A stretch of 64,000 bases of DNA from Citrobacter sp. 18056 (GCA_902706235.1 CACSJR010000005.1:62001-126000); one strand, 5' to 3'. Counted from the stretch's first letter, positions 19,936-29,321 are shown. Numbers and translations: made by a program. Notes: a model not told the origin generated them from the sequence alone.

Positions 19936-21204
19936 ATGAACAGACAGCACATTATCATCCTCGGCGGTGGTCAGGCTGGGCTACAGGCCGCGCTATCACT
20001 ACGGGAGTTAGGGTTTTCCGGCACGGTAAGCATCATCACCAATGAACCCGGATTACCCTATCAACGACCGCCGCTGTCGAAAGGCTACCTGCTGGGTAAA
20101 ATGCGGGCCGGCGATCTCGCTTTGCGCCCGGCGGATGTTCTGGCGCAGCAGAACATCGCCCTGATAGCCGGTGAAGCCATTTCAATTGACCGACGCGCGA
20201 GGCAGCTAACGCTTGCCGATGGCCAGCGGCTGACCTATGACCGGTTGATTATCGCCACCGGCTCTCGCGGGCGAATGTGCCCGCTTCCTGGGGCTGATTT
20301 GCCGGGGATTTATACCCTTCGCAGCAAGGCCGACGCCGATGCATTGGGCGCCGGGCTTGCATTGCTGGCTCAGGCCGGACATAAAGCCCCGGTGTTGATT
20401 ATGGGCGGCGGCTTTATTGGTCTGGAATTTGCCGCTGTCGCCACCGAATCTGGCTTTGCATGTACCGTTGTTGAGAGAGGGACGAGATTGCTCGAACGGG
20501 CGCTATCGCCGGAAAGTGCGGGTTATCTCCAGCAGTATCACGAGCAACGCGGCGTGCGCTTTCACTTGGCGACACAGGTTGCCGGGTTCTGCGCCGGGGA
20601 GCAGGGTCGGGTAGGCAGCGTGCGGTTGACTGATGGGTCAACGCTTGCGGCTCAGCTGGTACTGGTGGGGATCGGCGGTATTGCTAACGATGAACTTGCG
20701 GCCGCAAGTGGGCTGGCCTGCGATAACGGCATCCGGGTTAACGCCTGTCTGCAAACGTCTGATGACGCCATTTTCGCGATTGGCGACTGTGCGCGAGCGC
20801 CCCATCCTCTGGCGCCAGCAGGACTTCGGCTGGAGAGCGTCGGCAATGCGATTGACCAGGGGCGCCTGGTGGCGGCAAACGTGCTGGGCGAAGGGAAAGT
20901 CTGGCAGGCTACGCCCTGGTTCTGGAGCGATCAAGGGCGCGAAAAAATACAGATGGTCGGCCTGGGGGCCGCCTGTGAACAGTCGGTGATTCGCGGTGAA
21001 GTCGGGCAGGGGCGCTTTTCCGTTTTCTGTTTCCAGAATGAACAACTGCGTGCCGTAGAGAGTATCAATCGTCCCGTGGATCATATGATGGCGCGCAAAT
21101 GGCTGGAGCAGGGTCTTAGCCCAACCCTGGAGCAGCTTGCCGACCCCAACTGGGATCCAAAATCTCTGGGCAAGTCTTCAGCCACACCGCCCGTGCCAGG
21201 ATGA
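19936..21204 (+). CDS. FAD-dependent ferredoxin reductase (putidaredoxin reductase type)
   Basis: This 422-residue NAD(P)H-dependent reductase is the same length as putidaredoxin reductase. It has an N-terminal FAD fold (IIILGGGQAGLQAALSL, residues 5-21), a central pyridine-nucleotide fold (VLIMGGGFIGLEFAAV, about 155-170), the second FAD motif FAIGDCA (about 278-284) and the family C-terminal domain. It starts at 19936, although the frame is open from 19867 inside the ferredoxin gene. It completes the P450 electron chain NAD(P)H-FAD-[2Fe-2S]-heme. Confidence 0.95.
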   Translation: MNRQHIIILGGGQAGLQAALSLRELGFSGTVSIITNEPGLPYQRPPLSKGYLLGKMRAGDLALRPADVLAQQNIALIAGEAISIDRRARQLTLADGQRLTYDRLIIATGSRGRMCPLPGADLPGIYTLRSKADADALGAGLALLAQAGHKAPVLIMGGGFIGLEFAAVATESGFACTVVERGTRLLERALSPESAGYLQQYHEQRGVRFHLATQVAGFCAGEQGRVGSVRLTDGSTLAAQLVLVGIGGIANDELAAASGLACDNGIRVNACLQTSDDAIFAIGDCARAPHPLAPAGLRLESVGNAIDQGRLVAANVLGEGKVWQATPWFWSDQGREKIQMVGLGAACEQSVIRGEVGQGRFSVFCFQNEQLRAVESINRPVDHMMARKWLEQGLSPTLEQLADPNWDPKSLGKSSATPPVPG

Positions 21205-21212
21205 CGCTGCGC

Positions 21213-21252
21213 CGGCAACCAGACGGCCTGAATGCAGGCGGTCTGGTTGCCG
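21213..21252. terminator. Bidirectional hairpin between the P450 operon and mdtP
   Basis: CGGCAACCAGAC at 21213-21224 pairs perfectly with GTCTGGTTGCCG at 21241-21252, and the loop can pair further (GCCTG/CAGGC). It occupies the convergent gap, so it probably stops transcripts from both sides, although neither side has a long T run. Confidence 0.55.
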
Positions 21253-21261
21253 AAGACGCAA

Positions 21262-22698
21262 CTACAGCTTCCCGCCGCCCAGCGCTTTATTCAGCACAAT
21301 ATCTTTGCTGACCAGCTGTCCCTGCATTTCAATCTGCTGGATCTGCGCACTCAACCACTGGCGCTGGGCTTCGTTTGCCATCGCTTCGCTGATAAGTCCA
21401 CGCTGATAGCGGGCTTTCGCATTGTTCATGCCCGCCGCCGCAGAGCTGACTTTCTCATTTTGCAACGTCTGTTCTTCCTGTAAAGACTGAAGAGCCGACC
21501 CCGTCACCACTACGTCTTTCACCGCCGTCAGCACCGCCTGGTTGTATTGCGAAATCAGCATATCACGCTGATGACGGGTCTTATCGAGGTTGGCTTCAAG
21601 CTGCCCACCGGAGAAGATAGGCAAATAAAGGCCAGGAACAATATTGGCCTGCTGGCTTGAGTGATCAAAAAGATCGTCCAGATGCAGAGCGTCAAAGCCA
21701 AAGAACGCTTTGATATCGAACTTCGGATAGAACGCCGCTTTTGCCGCATCTATTTGTTTCATCGAAGATTGTACATACCAGTGTGCCGCCTGGAGGTCCG
21801 GACGACGCGCCAACAATTGATAGTTAAGCGACGACGGTAATTGCGTTTGCGCTACCGGTAACGGCATTGGCGTGATTTCCGCCAGCTCACCGCCGCCAAT
21901 CAATGCGCGCAGCGACTCACGGAACGCCACACGTTGCTGTTTCGCCATAGAGAGCTGTTGCTCAATAGTCAGCAGCATGGCTTTCGCCATTTCAGCATCC
22001 GAATGGGATTCAAGCCCTCGCGCCGCACGCGCTTCGTGGGAATTAAGCACGAATGTTTCGGACTGCTTTAACGCTTCCAGGCGCTGCGTTACCTGGTCAG
22101 TAGTTTGAATGCCGTAATAGAGTTGGGCCACGTCAGCGGAGATCTCTAACTCCACCGCTTTCTCTTCGAGCTTGTGCGCATTTTCCACCCCCATCACGGC
22201 ATCGAGGCGATCGCGATGTTCGCCCCACAGGTCGATATCGAGCGTGGCACCTAAGCCCACGATCCCTTCGGTATACCACGGGCCTGTGGTTCCCAGCCGT
22301 GGCCGGTCTTCCGCAAATGGGCCGAGATAACCATTCGACGACACATGCGCCTCGTTGATTTGCGCCATCGCATTCACTTTCAGCTGGGTGCCGGATTCAA
22401 TCAGCGCCACATCAGAACGTGCCTGAGCAACGCGCGCATGCGCCACGGCTATCGAGGGGGACTGCTTTAAGGCACGGTCGATCAGCGCGTTAAGCTGCGG
22501 ATCGTTGTAGTGTTTCCACCAGGTCGCGTCAGGCCACTGCTGAGAGGTTAATTTGATATCTTTCGGCAGCACGATTTCCTGCTGCGAAATCGGCTTCACG
22601 ATTGACGTGTCGTCTTTCATCGGCGCACAGGCCGCGAGCAGCGCACAGCACAGCAGTGCCAGCGGTTTGACTTTATTGACTCTTTTAAGAGAACGCAT
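21262..22698 (-). CDS. mdtP: Outer-membrane efflux lipoprotein, MdtP-like (TolC/NodT family)
   Basis: This 478-residue protein is the outer-membrane channel of a tripartite exporter. The signal peptide ends at a lipobox LLAACAP, and two OEP repeats follow with the typical RARVAQARSDVALIESG, ARRPDLQAAHWYVQ and QAVLTAVKDVVVTGSALQ segments. It starts 2 bases after the mdtO stop. The mdtN-mdtO-mdtP order and the upstream ytcA-like gene match the E. coli MdtNOP locus, described as exporting puromycin, acriflavine and sulfa-type drugs, but sequence divergence makes it safer to call it MdtP-like. Confidence 0.88.
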   Translation of the reverse strand: MRSLKRVNKVKPLALLCCALLAACAPMKDDTSIVKPISQQEIVLPKDIKLTSQQWPDATWWKHYNDPQLNALIDRALKQSPSIAVAHARVAQARSDVALIESGTQLKVNAMAQINEAHVSSNGYLGPFAEDRPRLGTTGPWYTEGIVGLGATLDIDLWGEHRDRLDAVMGVENAHKLEEKAVELEISADVAQLYYGIQTTDQVTQRLEALKQSETFVLNSHEARAARGLESHSDAEMAKAMLLTIEQQLSMAKQQRVAFRESLRALIGGGELAEITPMPLPVAQTQLPSSLNYQLLARRPDLQAAHWYVQSSMKQIDAAKAAFYPKFDIKAFFGFDALHLDDLFDHSSQQANIVPGLYLPIFSGGQLEANLDKTRHQRDMLISQYNQAVLTAVKDVVVTGSALQSLQEEQTLQNEKVSSAAAGMNNAKARYQRGLISEAMANEAQRQWLSAQIQQIEMQGQLVSKDIVLNKALGGGKL

Positions 22699-22700
22699 GG

Positions 22701-24671
22701 TTATGCCATTCCAGTTGCAGCCTGCCGGGTTCGCAGGCTGAGATTAAGCTGATCGATTTCGTAGAACAGGGTCTGCAAACGCCCTTCATTGACGTTTGTC
22801 ATCGGGGCCGCGTCATCCGACGGCTCGCCCGACGCTGCCAGCGCCGCACAATTTTGCAATAATTCTGCCGCCTGTTGGCGCTCTGCGGCGAAGTCCGTGT
22901 CTCCGTGCTCCGCTCTGAGGTGTTCAAACTGATAGATGATCTCACTGAGATGGCTCAGCACCTGTTGAGCGGCCAGAATATCGCTTTCTGACTGACGATG
23001 GTCTGATGACCAGCCCGGCTCCATCGCCACCCTGGCGGCAATCCCCTGACATCCGGCCAACGAACGACGCAGGGCGATTTCCGTCCCCGCCCCTTCGGCG
23101 TGCGTTTTCACGCGCTGGGCCAAAGCGTTGATTAAGCCGCTGACGCTACTCCAGAACAGTTTGCCTTCACGTTCAGGCCATAAAAAGAGATGGAAACAGG
23201 TTGCTATCAGCACCCCGAGCAAAATACCGATGATCCTGTCGCGTATTTCCACCAGTTCAAAGGTTGGGCCAAAGCTTTCCAGCAGAGCCAGCGCGAAAGT
23301 GAACATCATCTGAATACCGGCGTAGCTGATCTTCTCGGAGCCAGCATAGATCCAGGCGCCAAGGCCAATCACCGGCAGCGACATCGCCAGCAAACCGACC
23401 ACGCTTTCGATATGCGGCATGACCAGAATCACCATCAGCAACGCCGCCAGGCTACCGAGCACCGCGCCAATCACACGCAGCAATCCTCGCTGGGCGGTCG
23501 ATCCCAGGCTCGACTGCGCCACAATGATGCAGCTAAGCATAATGGTATGAATCCCCTGCCAGTCTGCGGCGATATAGATGAGATAGCAGACATAGGTTGA
23601 AAGCAGGGTTTTGAACGCGAAAGTACACCAGCTCTGGTTCATTACCAGCCCATTGCTACGGACTCTTTCTTTCGATTCTGCCTCAGACTCCACCGCGACA
23701 TGTTGGTAGTGCGAAAATGCCGTAACTGATTCCATCATCCGCACCAGCGTTCCCGATGTCGCGCCCTGGAAGACGTCGGTCTCATCGACCGCAAACAGTT
23801 TGTCTTCTGCAATGGCGGCGGAAAATCGCTTGCAGGCTTCGAGCAGTTTCTGCGCCAGCACAATATCAGCCGCATCGGGGTTAAGGGGCAGTTGTTGCAC
23901 CATCAAATATAATCCCGACACCGTACTGATTCGCGCCAGATGCCAGGCTTCATCCTGGCGATAACGCTTATCGCGCATTACCGAAAAGGCCAGCATGTGC
24001 TGGAGCATCAGCGTTTTTTCCTGAATGACCGCCGCCGGTAAAGGCTCAGGTAACGTTTCTCTGTGAATAAAGCGCTCTGTGCGTTCGATAATGTCGGCTA
24101 ATTGCGCCCGCAACGCCCCACGAAGTTGGGCGACCGGCTCCTGAGGAAGAAACAGCAGATTCACAATAAGCGTCAGAATGATGGCGTAATTGATAGCCAC
24201 CCACAGCCACAGAATCAGGCGTACCACGCTGTCTGCCTGATCGGTCAGGTCCGCGAAGGTTTGGGTATAAAAAATAACCAGACCGCTCAGGAAGAAGATA
24301 ACGCCATATTTGGTGGCCCGCATCAGATAGACGCAACCGAAAAACAGCCCGCCCGCCATCATCAGGCGCAGCATGGGATATTCCCAGGTCAGTTTTAAGG
24401 TCAGAATCGACAGCCCTACCGCCAGCGTCGTCCCGAGAAGAAACAAGGTACCGGTCAGTTTTGACAGCACAATATTCTTTTGCGTGACATAAAAAACGGC
24501 TATCAGAGACAGTGCCAGAAAAGGGATCTGTAGCGTCAATGAGATAACCATCACCAGCGAACAGGTTATCAGACAACGCAGCATCAGGTTGCCGCGCCCT
24601 GGATAAGGTCGCAGCAAACTGGCTAACTGTTGCAACCTGTTGGGGGTCGCGGTAATCGTTCGTGAAACCAT
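22701..24671 (-). CDS. mdtO: Inner-membrane FUSC/ArAE-type exporter subunit, MdtO-like
   Basis: This 656-residue protein has two clusters of membrane helices (about residues 30-180 and 355-505) separated by a cytoplasmic domain, the fusaric-acid/aromatic-acid exporter (FUSC) layout also seen in AaeB. Recognisable parts are LRPYPGRGNLMLRCLITCSL at the start and FLWPEREGKLFWSSV after the second cluster. It is one of the mdtNOP-like genes and probably moves amphipathic or aromatic compounds out of the cytoplasm. Confidence 0.87.
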   Translation of the reverse strand: MVSRTITATPNRLQQLASLLRPYPGRGNLMLRCLITCSLVMVISLTLQIPFLALSLIAVFYVTQKNIVLSKLTGTLFLLGTTLAVGLSILTLKLTWEYPMLRLMMAGGLFFGCVYLMRATKYGVIFFLSGLVIFYTQTFADLTDQADSVVRLILWLWVAINYAIILTLIVNLLFLPQEPVAQLRGALRAQLADIIERTERFIHRETLPEPLPAAVIQEKTLMLQHMLAFSVMRDKRYRQDEAWHLARISTVSGLYLMVQQLPLNPDAADIVLAQKLLEACKRFSAAIAEDKLFAVDETDVFQGATSGTLVRMMESVTAFSHYQHVAVESEAESKERVRSNGLVMNQSWCTFAFKTLLSTYVCYLIYIAADWQGIHTIMLSCIIVAQSSLGSTAQRGLLRVIGAVLGSLAALLMVILVMPHIESVVGLLAMSLPVIGLGAWIYAGSEKISYAGIQMMFTFALALLESFGPTFELVEIRDRIIGILLGVLIATCFHLFLWPEREGKLFWSSVSGLINALAQRVKTHAEGAGTEIALRRSLAGCQGIAARVAMEPGWSSDHRQSESDILAAQQVLSHLSEIIYQFEHLRAEHGDTDFAAERQQAAELLQNCAALAASGEPSDDAAPMTNVNEGRLQTLFYEIDQLNLSLRTRQAATGMA

Positions 24672-24682
24672 ACGGCCTCCGC

Positions 24683-25699
24683 TTAGCGAGGTTGCAGCGT
24701 TGCTACCGCAGAGGCGCCGACGCGGAACAGGTGCGGATCAGGATTCGTGACCCGAATTTTGACCGGGAAGCGTTGTGAAACATGCACCCAGTTAATGTTC
24801 CTTTTCACCGACGGTAAGCCTGCAATAATGCTGCCGCCATCGTCTGGCAACACCCCGTAGCTAATGGAATCAACCTGACCGTCAAAGGTTTTGCCGGTGT
24901 CGCTCATCAACCAGACACGTGCCGGTGTGCCTTCCTGAATATTCTTCAGCTCGGTTTCACGGAAATTAGCGATGACATACCAGTGCGTGGTGTCAATCAG
25001 GGTAAATACCGGTTTTCCTGCCGAGACAAATTCACCAATACTGGTTTTCAGAGATGCCACGCGCCCGGTAAACGGCGCACGCACTTCGGTATGTTCGAGA
25101 TTCAGTTTAGCGATATCAATCTGCGCTTCGATTTCTGCTCGTTGCGCCACCAGCGCATCGACACCGCTGACAGCGGCTTCGGCCTGTTTCGCCTGTAATT
25201 GCAGACTTTGCAGACGTGATTGCGCGCTGGCATTCGCCGCACGCGCCTGGTCAACTTCTTCTGCCGAAGCAAAGCCCTGAGAAAGCAGCGGTGCAAGACG
25301 GCGTAAGGTATCAGCGGCTTTTTTCGCATCGGCCTGCGCGCTGGCGATAGAGGCTTTTGCCGATCCAGCACTGAATTTCTGGGCATTGACCGAGCGCTGG
25401 GTCAGCTCAATCTGACGATTCAGTCCTGCAAGTTTCGCCTGTGCCTGCTTCAGCGCGGCTTCGTAAGTGGCGGGATCAATCCGGAATAGGAGGGCATCTT
25501 TTTGCACCAACTGGTTATCACGCACCGGTTGTACAAGGATCCGGCCGCTCACTTCGGGTGATACGGTGATGGTGTCCGCGTAGGCATAGGCATCATCGGT
25601 CCGGGGCCGGGCATCAATGCGCCAGACAACCAGAGCGAGGACAATCAGCGCCGCAACCGTCAGTACAATTAACGTTGTTTTTTGCTTATTTTTAAACAT
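24683..25699 (-). CDS. mdtN: Membrane-fusion (HlyD/EmrA) protein, MdtN-like
   Basis: This 338-residue periplasmic adaptor has one N-terminal membrane helix (residues 8-26, TTLIVLTVAALIVLALVVW), a first lipoyl half-motif (VSGRILVQPVRDNQLVQKG-like), a long coiled-coil hairpin (about 75-185), the second lipoyl half (TEVRAPFTGRVASL) and a C-terminal barrel. It links the MdtO-like pump to the MdtP-like channel. It is 11 bases upstream of mdtO. Confidence 0.9.
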   Translation of the reverse strand: MFKNKQKTTLIVLTVAALIVLALVVWRIDARPRTDDAYAYADTITVSPEVSGRILVQPVRDNQLVQKDALLFRIDPATYEAALKQAQAKLAGLNRQIELTQRSVNAQKFSAGSAKASIASAQADAKKAADTLRRLAPLLSQGFASAEEVDQARAANASAQSRLQSLQLQAKQAEAAVSGVDALVAQRAEIEAQIDIAKLNLEHTEVRAPFTGRVASLKTSIGEFVSAGKPVFTLIDTTHWYVIANFRETELKNIQEGTPARVWLMSDTGKTFDGQVDSISYGVLPDDGGSIIAGLPSVKRNINWVHVSQRFPVKIRVTNPDPHLFRVGASAVATLQPR

Positions 25700-25715
25700 G
25701 ATAATGGCCTGTCGG

Positions 25716-25979
25716 TTAACTAAAAATAAATAACCAAATAATCATTGAAAGGATTGCCGCAATTAATAACCATCCAGCAATAGTTAATTTGAAGCGCGCG
25801 TGCAATTTATCGCCCGTCAGGCTAAAAATAAGCCCGGTCAGAATCGAGCCGCCCGCGATGCAATAAAGCCAGTCAGGAAAAGCAGCCCCCAAAAAAGGCA
25901 ATGACGGAGAAAGTGAACATCCCGACAGGGAAAGTATTGCAGGCAGCAGTACCAGCAGTGTATGCAATCTTATTCTCAT
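25716..25979 (-). CDS. ytcA: Small membrane lipoprotein, YtcA-like
   Basis: This 87-residue protein starts at the ATG at 25979. It has a signal peptide ending in a lipobox (LSLSGCSLSPSLPFLGA), then two hydrophobic helices (about residues 38-55 and 64-85). The SGCSLSP core and the position just before mdtN match E. coli YtcA. Its function is unknown; I infer an accessory role in the exporter. The frame is open to 26036, but the upstream extension lacks the signal-peptide logic. Confidence 0.8.
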   Translation of the reverse strand: MRIRLHTLLVLLPAILSLSGCSLSPSLPFLGAAFPDWLYCIAGGSILTGLIFSLTGDKLHARFKLTIAGWLLIAAILSMIIWLFIFS

Positions 25980-26188
25980 GATGGCAGATGACCATTGAAT
26001 GTAAAAAGCGGAAGATGACCGCCCAGAGCGCGGCATCAGATATAAGCAGTGGATACCCTGATTATATCATCCAAAATCATAATTACATTGATGACTATTA
26101 GCTTGCTAACTGCTTTGGTGCTTTTTTTTGTCCAAAAGTAAATTATGTTTAATGATGAATCAGCCACACAGATGACAGAACAGAAATG

Positions 26189-26215
26189 AAGACCTGCTTT
26201 AAGGCAGGTCTTTTT
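26189..26215. terminator. Terminator between scsD and the mdt genes
   Basis: AAGACCTGC / GCAGGTCTT encloses a short loop, with TTTTTATTT on the + side and TTCATTTC on the - side. Its place 14 bases past the scsD stop suggests it ends the scs operon. The remaining 26040-26180 stretch is AT-rich and should hold the mdt promoter, although I see no clear hexamers. Confidence 0.75.
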
Positions 26216-26228
26216 ATTTACCTGTGCT

Positions 26229-26732
26229 TCACCATCCCGCCCACCATAAACGCAGCCTCATTCCCCAACTGCTGGTCAATCCGGTAGTGATACTTTTCAC
26301 CTCACCCCTCTCGATAAACAGCAGCGTTGGCGTGACCTGTACTTGCCAGTCGCGGGCCAGTTTGCCCTCCGGATCATTGATGGTCGGTAATGCATAGTGC
26401 TTTCGCGCCAACCACTGACTAAGCGTAGCAGCATCACCGGAACGCAGCGCGACGGATATCACGTTGGCACCCTCTTCGGCCAAATTAGCCACTGAAGGCG
26501 TGGTGTAGCGACATACGCCACACCACGTCGCCCAAACGTACACCAGCAACGGGCGCTCCTGGCTCATCTCAGACAGCGATACCGGCTTGCCGTCCAGGGT
26601 CTGCAACGGCGCGCTAACCAACGTCGAGGGCAGCGTGGGCTGGCGAAACTGGTCCATCACCAGCATCGCCGCCGCCGCAATCAGCAACAGTACTACACCT
26701 TCGCGCAACCAGCGTTTGAGCTTAGCCCACAT
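26229..26732 (-). CDS. scsD: Thioredoxin-like suppressor of copper sensitivity protein ScsD
   Basis: This 167-residue protein has an N-terminal membrane anchor (about residues 12-28) and a periplasmic thioredoxin/TlpA-like domain with the redox motif WCGVC (WATWCGVCRYTTPSV) and the cis-proline segment QVTPTLLF. It overlaps the end of scsC by 11 bases and is the last gene of scsABCD, a module best known from Salmonella for copper and oxidant tolerance. Confidence 0.93.
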   Translation of the reverse strand: MWAKLKRWLREGVVLLLIAAAAMLVMDQFRQPTLPSTLVSAPLQTLDGKPVSLSEMSQERPLLVYVWATWCGVCRYTTPSVANLAEEGANVISVALRSGDAATLSQWLARKHYALPTINDPEGKLARDWQVQVTPTLLFIERGEVKSITTGLTSSWGMRLRLWWAGW

Positions 26733-27306
26733 CGGCTTTCGCCAGTTCTTGTTTCACCAGCGCCTCCAGTTCATCGTACGGAATGGCACCCGCGACCATC
26801 GTTTTCCCCACCATCGTCGCCGGAGTGCCCTGCACGCCCAGTACCTGCGAGAGGATCAGGTTCATTTGCAGCGTCTCGCCGCTTTGTCCGTCGGCTTTGA
26901 TGTTCGCGGTCCCGGTTTTTTGCTGCGCCGCCAGAATAGACGCGTCATCGTGATAGCCTTTCTTCGACATCAACCGTTGATGCAGCGCCCAGAACTGCTG
27001 CGGCTGCTGACGCCACGCGGTGAGCGCGATGCGGGCGGAGTTAGCAGAACTTTCACTGCGAAACGGCAGCAGTTTTATCACCAGCTTCACATCCGGATAT
27101 TTATGGACGATTTTCTCCAGTTCCGGATCGAACTGTTTGCAGTACGGGCAGTTGTAATCAGTGAATGACACCAGCGTCAGCCGCGGTTTTTCCGCGCCCA
27201 TCGACGGCGTATTCGGGTCGTTCCAGAGCACGTTTTCCAGATCGGGTTCAGCAGCAAAGCTGAGAGTCGAGAAGCAAAACAGCAGGATAAAAGTCAAAAT
27301 GCGCAT
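26722..27306 (-). CDS. scsC: DsbA/DsbG-like periplasmic thiol oxidoreductase ScsC
   Basis: This 194-residue protein has a signal peptide (ending LSFAAEP) and a thioredoxin fold with the active site CPYC (YNCPYCKQF) and an inserted helical domain. The cis-proline segment is QGTPATMVG. In Salmonella and Proteus ScsC is kept reduced by ScsB and handles misoxidised or copper-damaged proteins. It follows scsB after 2 bases. Confidence 0.94.
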   Translation of the reverse strand: MRILTFILLFCFSTLSFAAEPDLENVLWNDPNTPSMGAEKPRLTLVSFTDYNCPYCKQFDPELEKIVHKYPDVKLVIKLLPFRSESSANSARIALTAWRQQPQQFWALHQRLMSKKGYHDDASILAAQQKTGTANIKADGQSGETLQMNLILSQVLGVQGTPATMVGKTMVAGAIPYDELEALVKQELAKADVG

Positions 27307-27308
27307 GG

Positions 27309-29321
27309 TTATTTTCCTTTAGCGTCGGACAGGGTTTGCAGCACGTCATCACGGCTCAGCAGAGGCGACATCACGCGCCCCTGCTCCAGTCCGGGTCCAT
27401 AAATCTGATTGAAAGGCACGGCCACGCTGTGGCGAGTACGAAGAAACTGGCTGATGGTGTCCGACGGGCGGCTCCAGTCGCCGCGCAGCGCCACCACATC
27501 CGGCGCAATGAGCGCGTCCTGGACCTCTTCGCGCAGCAGTACGTTGTATTTATTGGCTTTGCAGGTCACGCACCAGTCGGCGGTAACATCGACAAACACG
27601 CGTTTGTTGTCTGCCAGCGCGGCGGTGATGGCCTGTTCGCTCAGTGGCTGCCAGTCGATCCTGTCCGCGACAATGCCCTTGTCACCGGCATGCCACAGCG
27701 GGACCGCAATGGCGATAGCCAGCGCCGTTGCCAGCGTGCTGATGCCCGCCACGCGCCATCCCCAGCGCCGACCCGTCGCGAGCAGCAGAATGCAGGCGAG
27801 TGCCGCGAACAACGCGAGCGTCAGAGTCAGCCCGATATGCACCGCCAGCAGGCTGGCAAGCCACAGCGACGAGCCGAGCATCATTAGCCCGAGCAGGGTT
27901 CTGACCACGTTCATCCAACGGCCTGGACGCGGCATGTGCTGCGCCAGCCCAGGCCAGGCGGCAATCAGCAGCCACGGCAGACTCATGCCTATCCCCATGG
28001 CGAAGAACAAGCCCCACAGCAGCGGCAGCGGCGCGACCAGCGCCACCGACACCGCCGTGCCGAGAAACGGCGCAGTGCACGGCGTCGCCAGCAGCGTGGC
28101 AAACGCGCCCTGCCAGAAATGACCGGCCAGACCGTTCCCGCCGCGCGTCGCAAGGAATGTTGATAAACCCGAGGAGAGCCGGATTTCAAACAGTCCGAAC
28201 AGGCTGGCGCTGAACAGCACCATCACCAATGCCATCGTTGCAATAAACCACGGATTCTGGAACTGAATCCCCCAACCCAGCGCCTGATTGCTGAGACGCA
28301 GCACGGTCATCATCAGCGCCAGGGCGAGGAACGAGGTCACAATCCCGACCACTGATGCCATAAACTGCCGGCGCACGCGACGTCGATCGGTGGATTGCGT
28401 TTGAACCAGCGTGCCGAGCTTCATCGCCAGCACCGGCAGCACGCACGGCATCACGTTGAGAATAAGCCCGCCCGCCAGCGCCATCAGCAGCACCCAGCCC
28501 AAAGAAAGCGTCGATTCACTGGCGGGAGATTCCCCAACGGTGACGCGGCTTTCCTGCGCCTGACCGCTGTCCGCCAGCACCAGTGAAATCGCTTTCCCAC
28601 GCAGGTCCGGTGCCGTTTCGCCCCAGCCATCGCTGACCGGTAGCGTGGCGGTCAGCGTTTGTCCGTCAATTTTATAGCTGGGTTTGCCAAAATTGGTGTC
28701 GGCCAGGGTGTCGATGAACAGTTCAGGCTTCTGCCAGCCTGCATCACGGATGGCGGTGACGGTCAGTTCCCCGGAGCGATAACCGGCATCCAGCTGTGAC
28801 GTCAGGCCATCTTTGAGCGGAAGCGTGCCCGTTGCGCGGGTGAAATCGTAGCTAAAATTCGCCCCGGCTGGGGTGGTCAAATCCAGGGTAAACGGGTAGT
28901 CGGTCAGAATGCAGACGTTGCTGCAGGTCGACAAGGTCAGCACGCCTGACAATTTTTCAGGCAGCTTGCCGTGCAGCGTTATCGGGAACGTGACGTTACC
29001 GTGATAGCCCTGGGTAGAAATTCCAGCCACCTCAAAACGCTGCGGTACCGGCCATCGCCAGTCCATCTCCAGCGGCGTCTGCCATTTTATCGCAGGGGCA
29101 ATTCCGCCTTCTCCCGGCGAGCGCCAGTAGGTTTTCCAGCCTTTTTCAAGGCCTACATCCAGCAACACCTGCGTGTCACCGTTCTGCTGAGCCTCGGCCC
29201 GCAGCCTGACGCTGGCATGATCGTTATCGGCGGCGCGTAGCCAGCCCGTATCGGCTGCATGGCTGACGGGCAGCCATAGCCAGAACAGGCAGAGCATAAG
29301 CTGCCTGAAAATAATTCGCAT
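27309..29321 (-). CDS. scsB: DsbD-like membrane electron transporter ScsB
   Basis: I start this protein at the ATG at 29321 (MRIIFRQLMLCLFWL), which has GGAG upstream and a clean signal peptide; the open frame begins at 29369. It has about 670 residues in three parts: a periplasmic N-terminal domain with a cysteine pair (TCSNVCILTDYPF), a membrane domain with CXnC-type cysteines (MPCVLPVLAMK and ATPCTAPFLG), and a C-terminal thioredoxin domain with WCVTC (TADWCVTCKANKYN). It carries cytoplasmic reducing power across the membrane to ScsC. Confidence 0.94.
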   Translation of the reverse strand: MRIIFRQLMLCLFWLWLPVSHAADTGWLRAADNDHASVRLRAEAQQNGDTQVLLDVGLEKGWKTYWRSPGEGGIAPAIKWQTPLEMDWRWPVPQRFEVAGISTQGYHGNVTFPITLHGKLPEKLSGVLTLSTCSNVCILTDYPFTLDLTTPAGANFSYDFTRATGTLPLKDGLTSQLDAGYRSGELTVTAIRDAGWQKPELFIDTLADTNFGKPSYKIDGQTLTATLPVSDGWGETAPDLRGKAISLVLADSGQAQESRVTVGESPASESTLSLGWVLLMALAGGLILNVMPCVLPVLAMKLGTLVQTQSTDRRRVRRQFMASVVGIVTSFLALALMMTVLRLSNQALGWGIQFQNPWFIATMALVMVLFSASLFGLFEIRLSSGLSTFLATRGGNGLAGHFWQGAFATLLATPCTAPFLGTAVSVALVAPLPLLWGLFFAMGIGMSLPWLLIAAWPGLAQHMPRPGRWMNVVRTLLGLMMLGSSLWLASLLAVHIGLTLTLALFAALACILLLATGRRWGWRVAGISTLATALAIAIAVPLWHAGDKGIVADRIDWQPLSEQAITAALADNKRVFVDVTADWCVTCKANKYNVLLREEVQDALIAPDVVALRGDWSRPSDTISQFLRTRHSVAVPFNQIYGPGLEQGRVMSPLLSRDDVLQTLSDAKGK

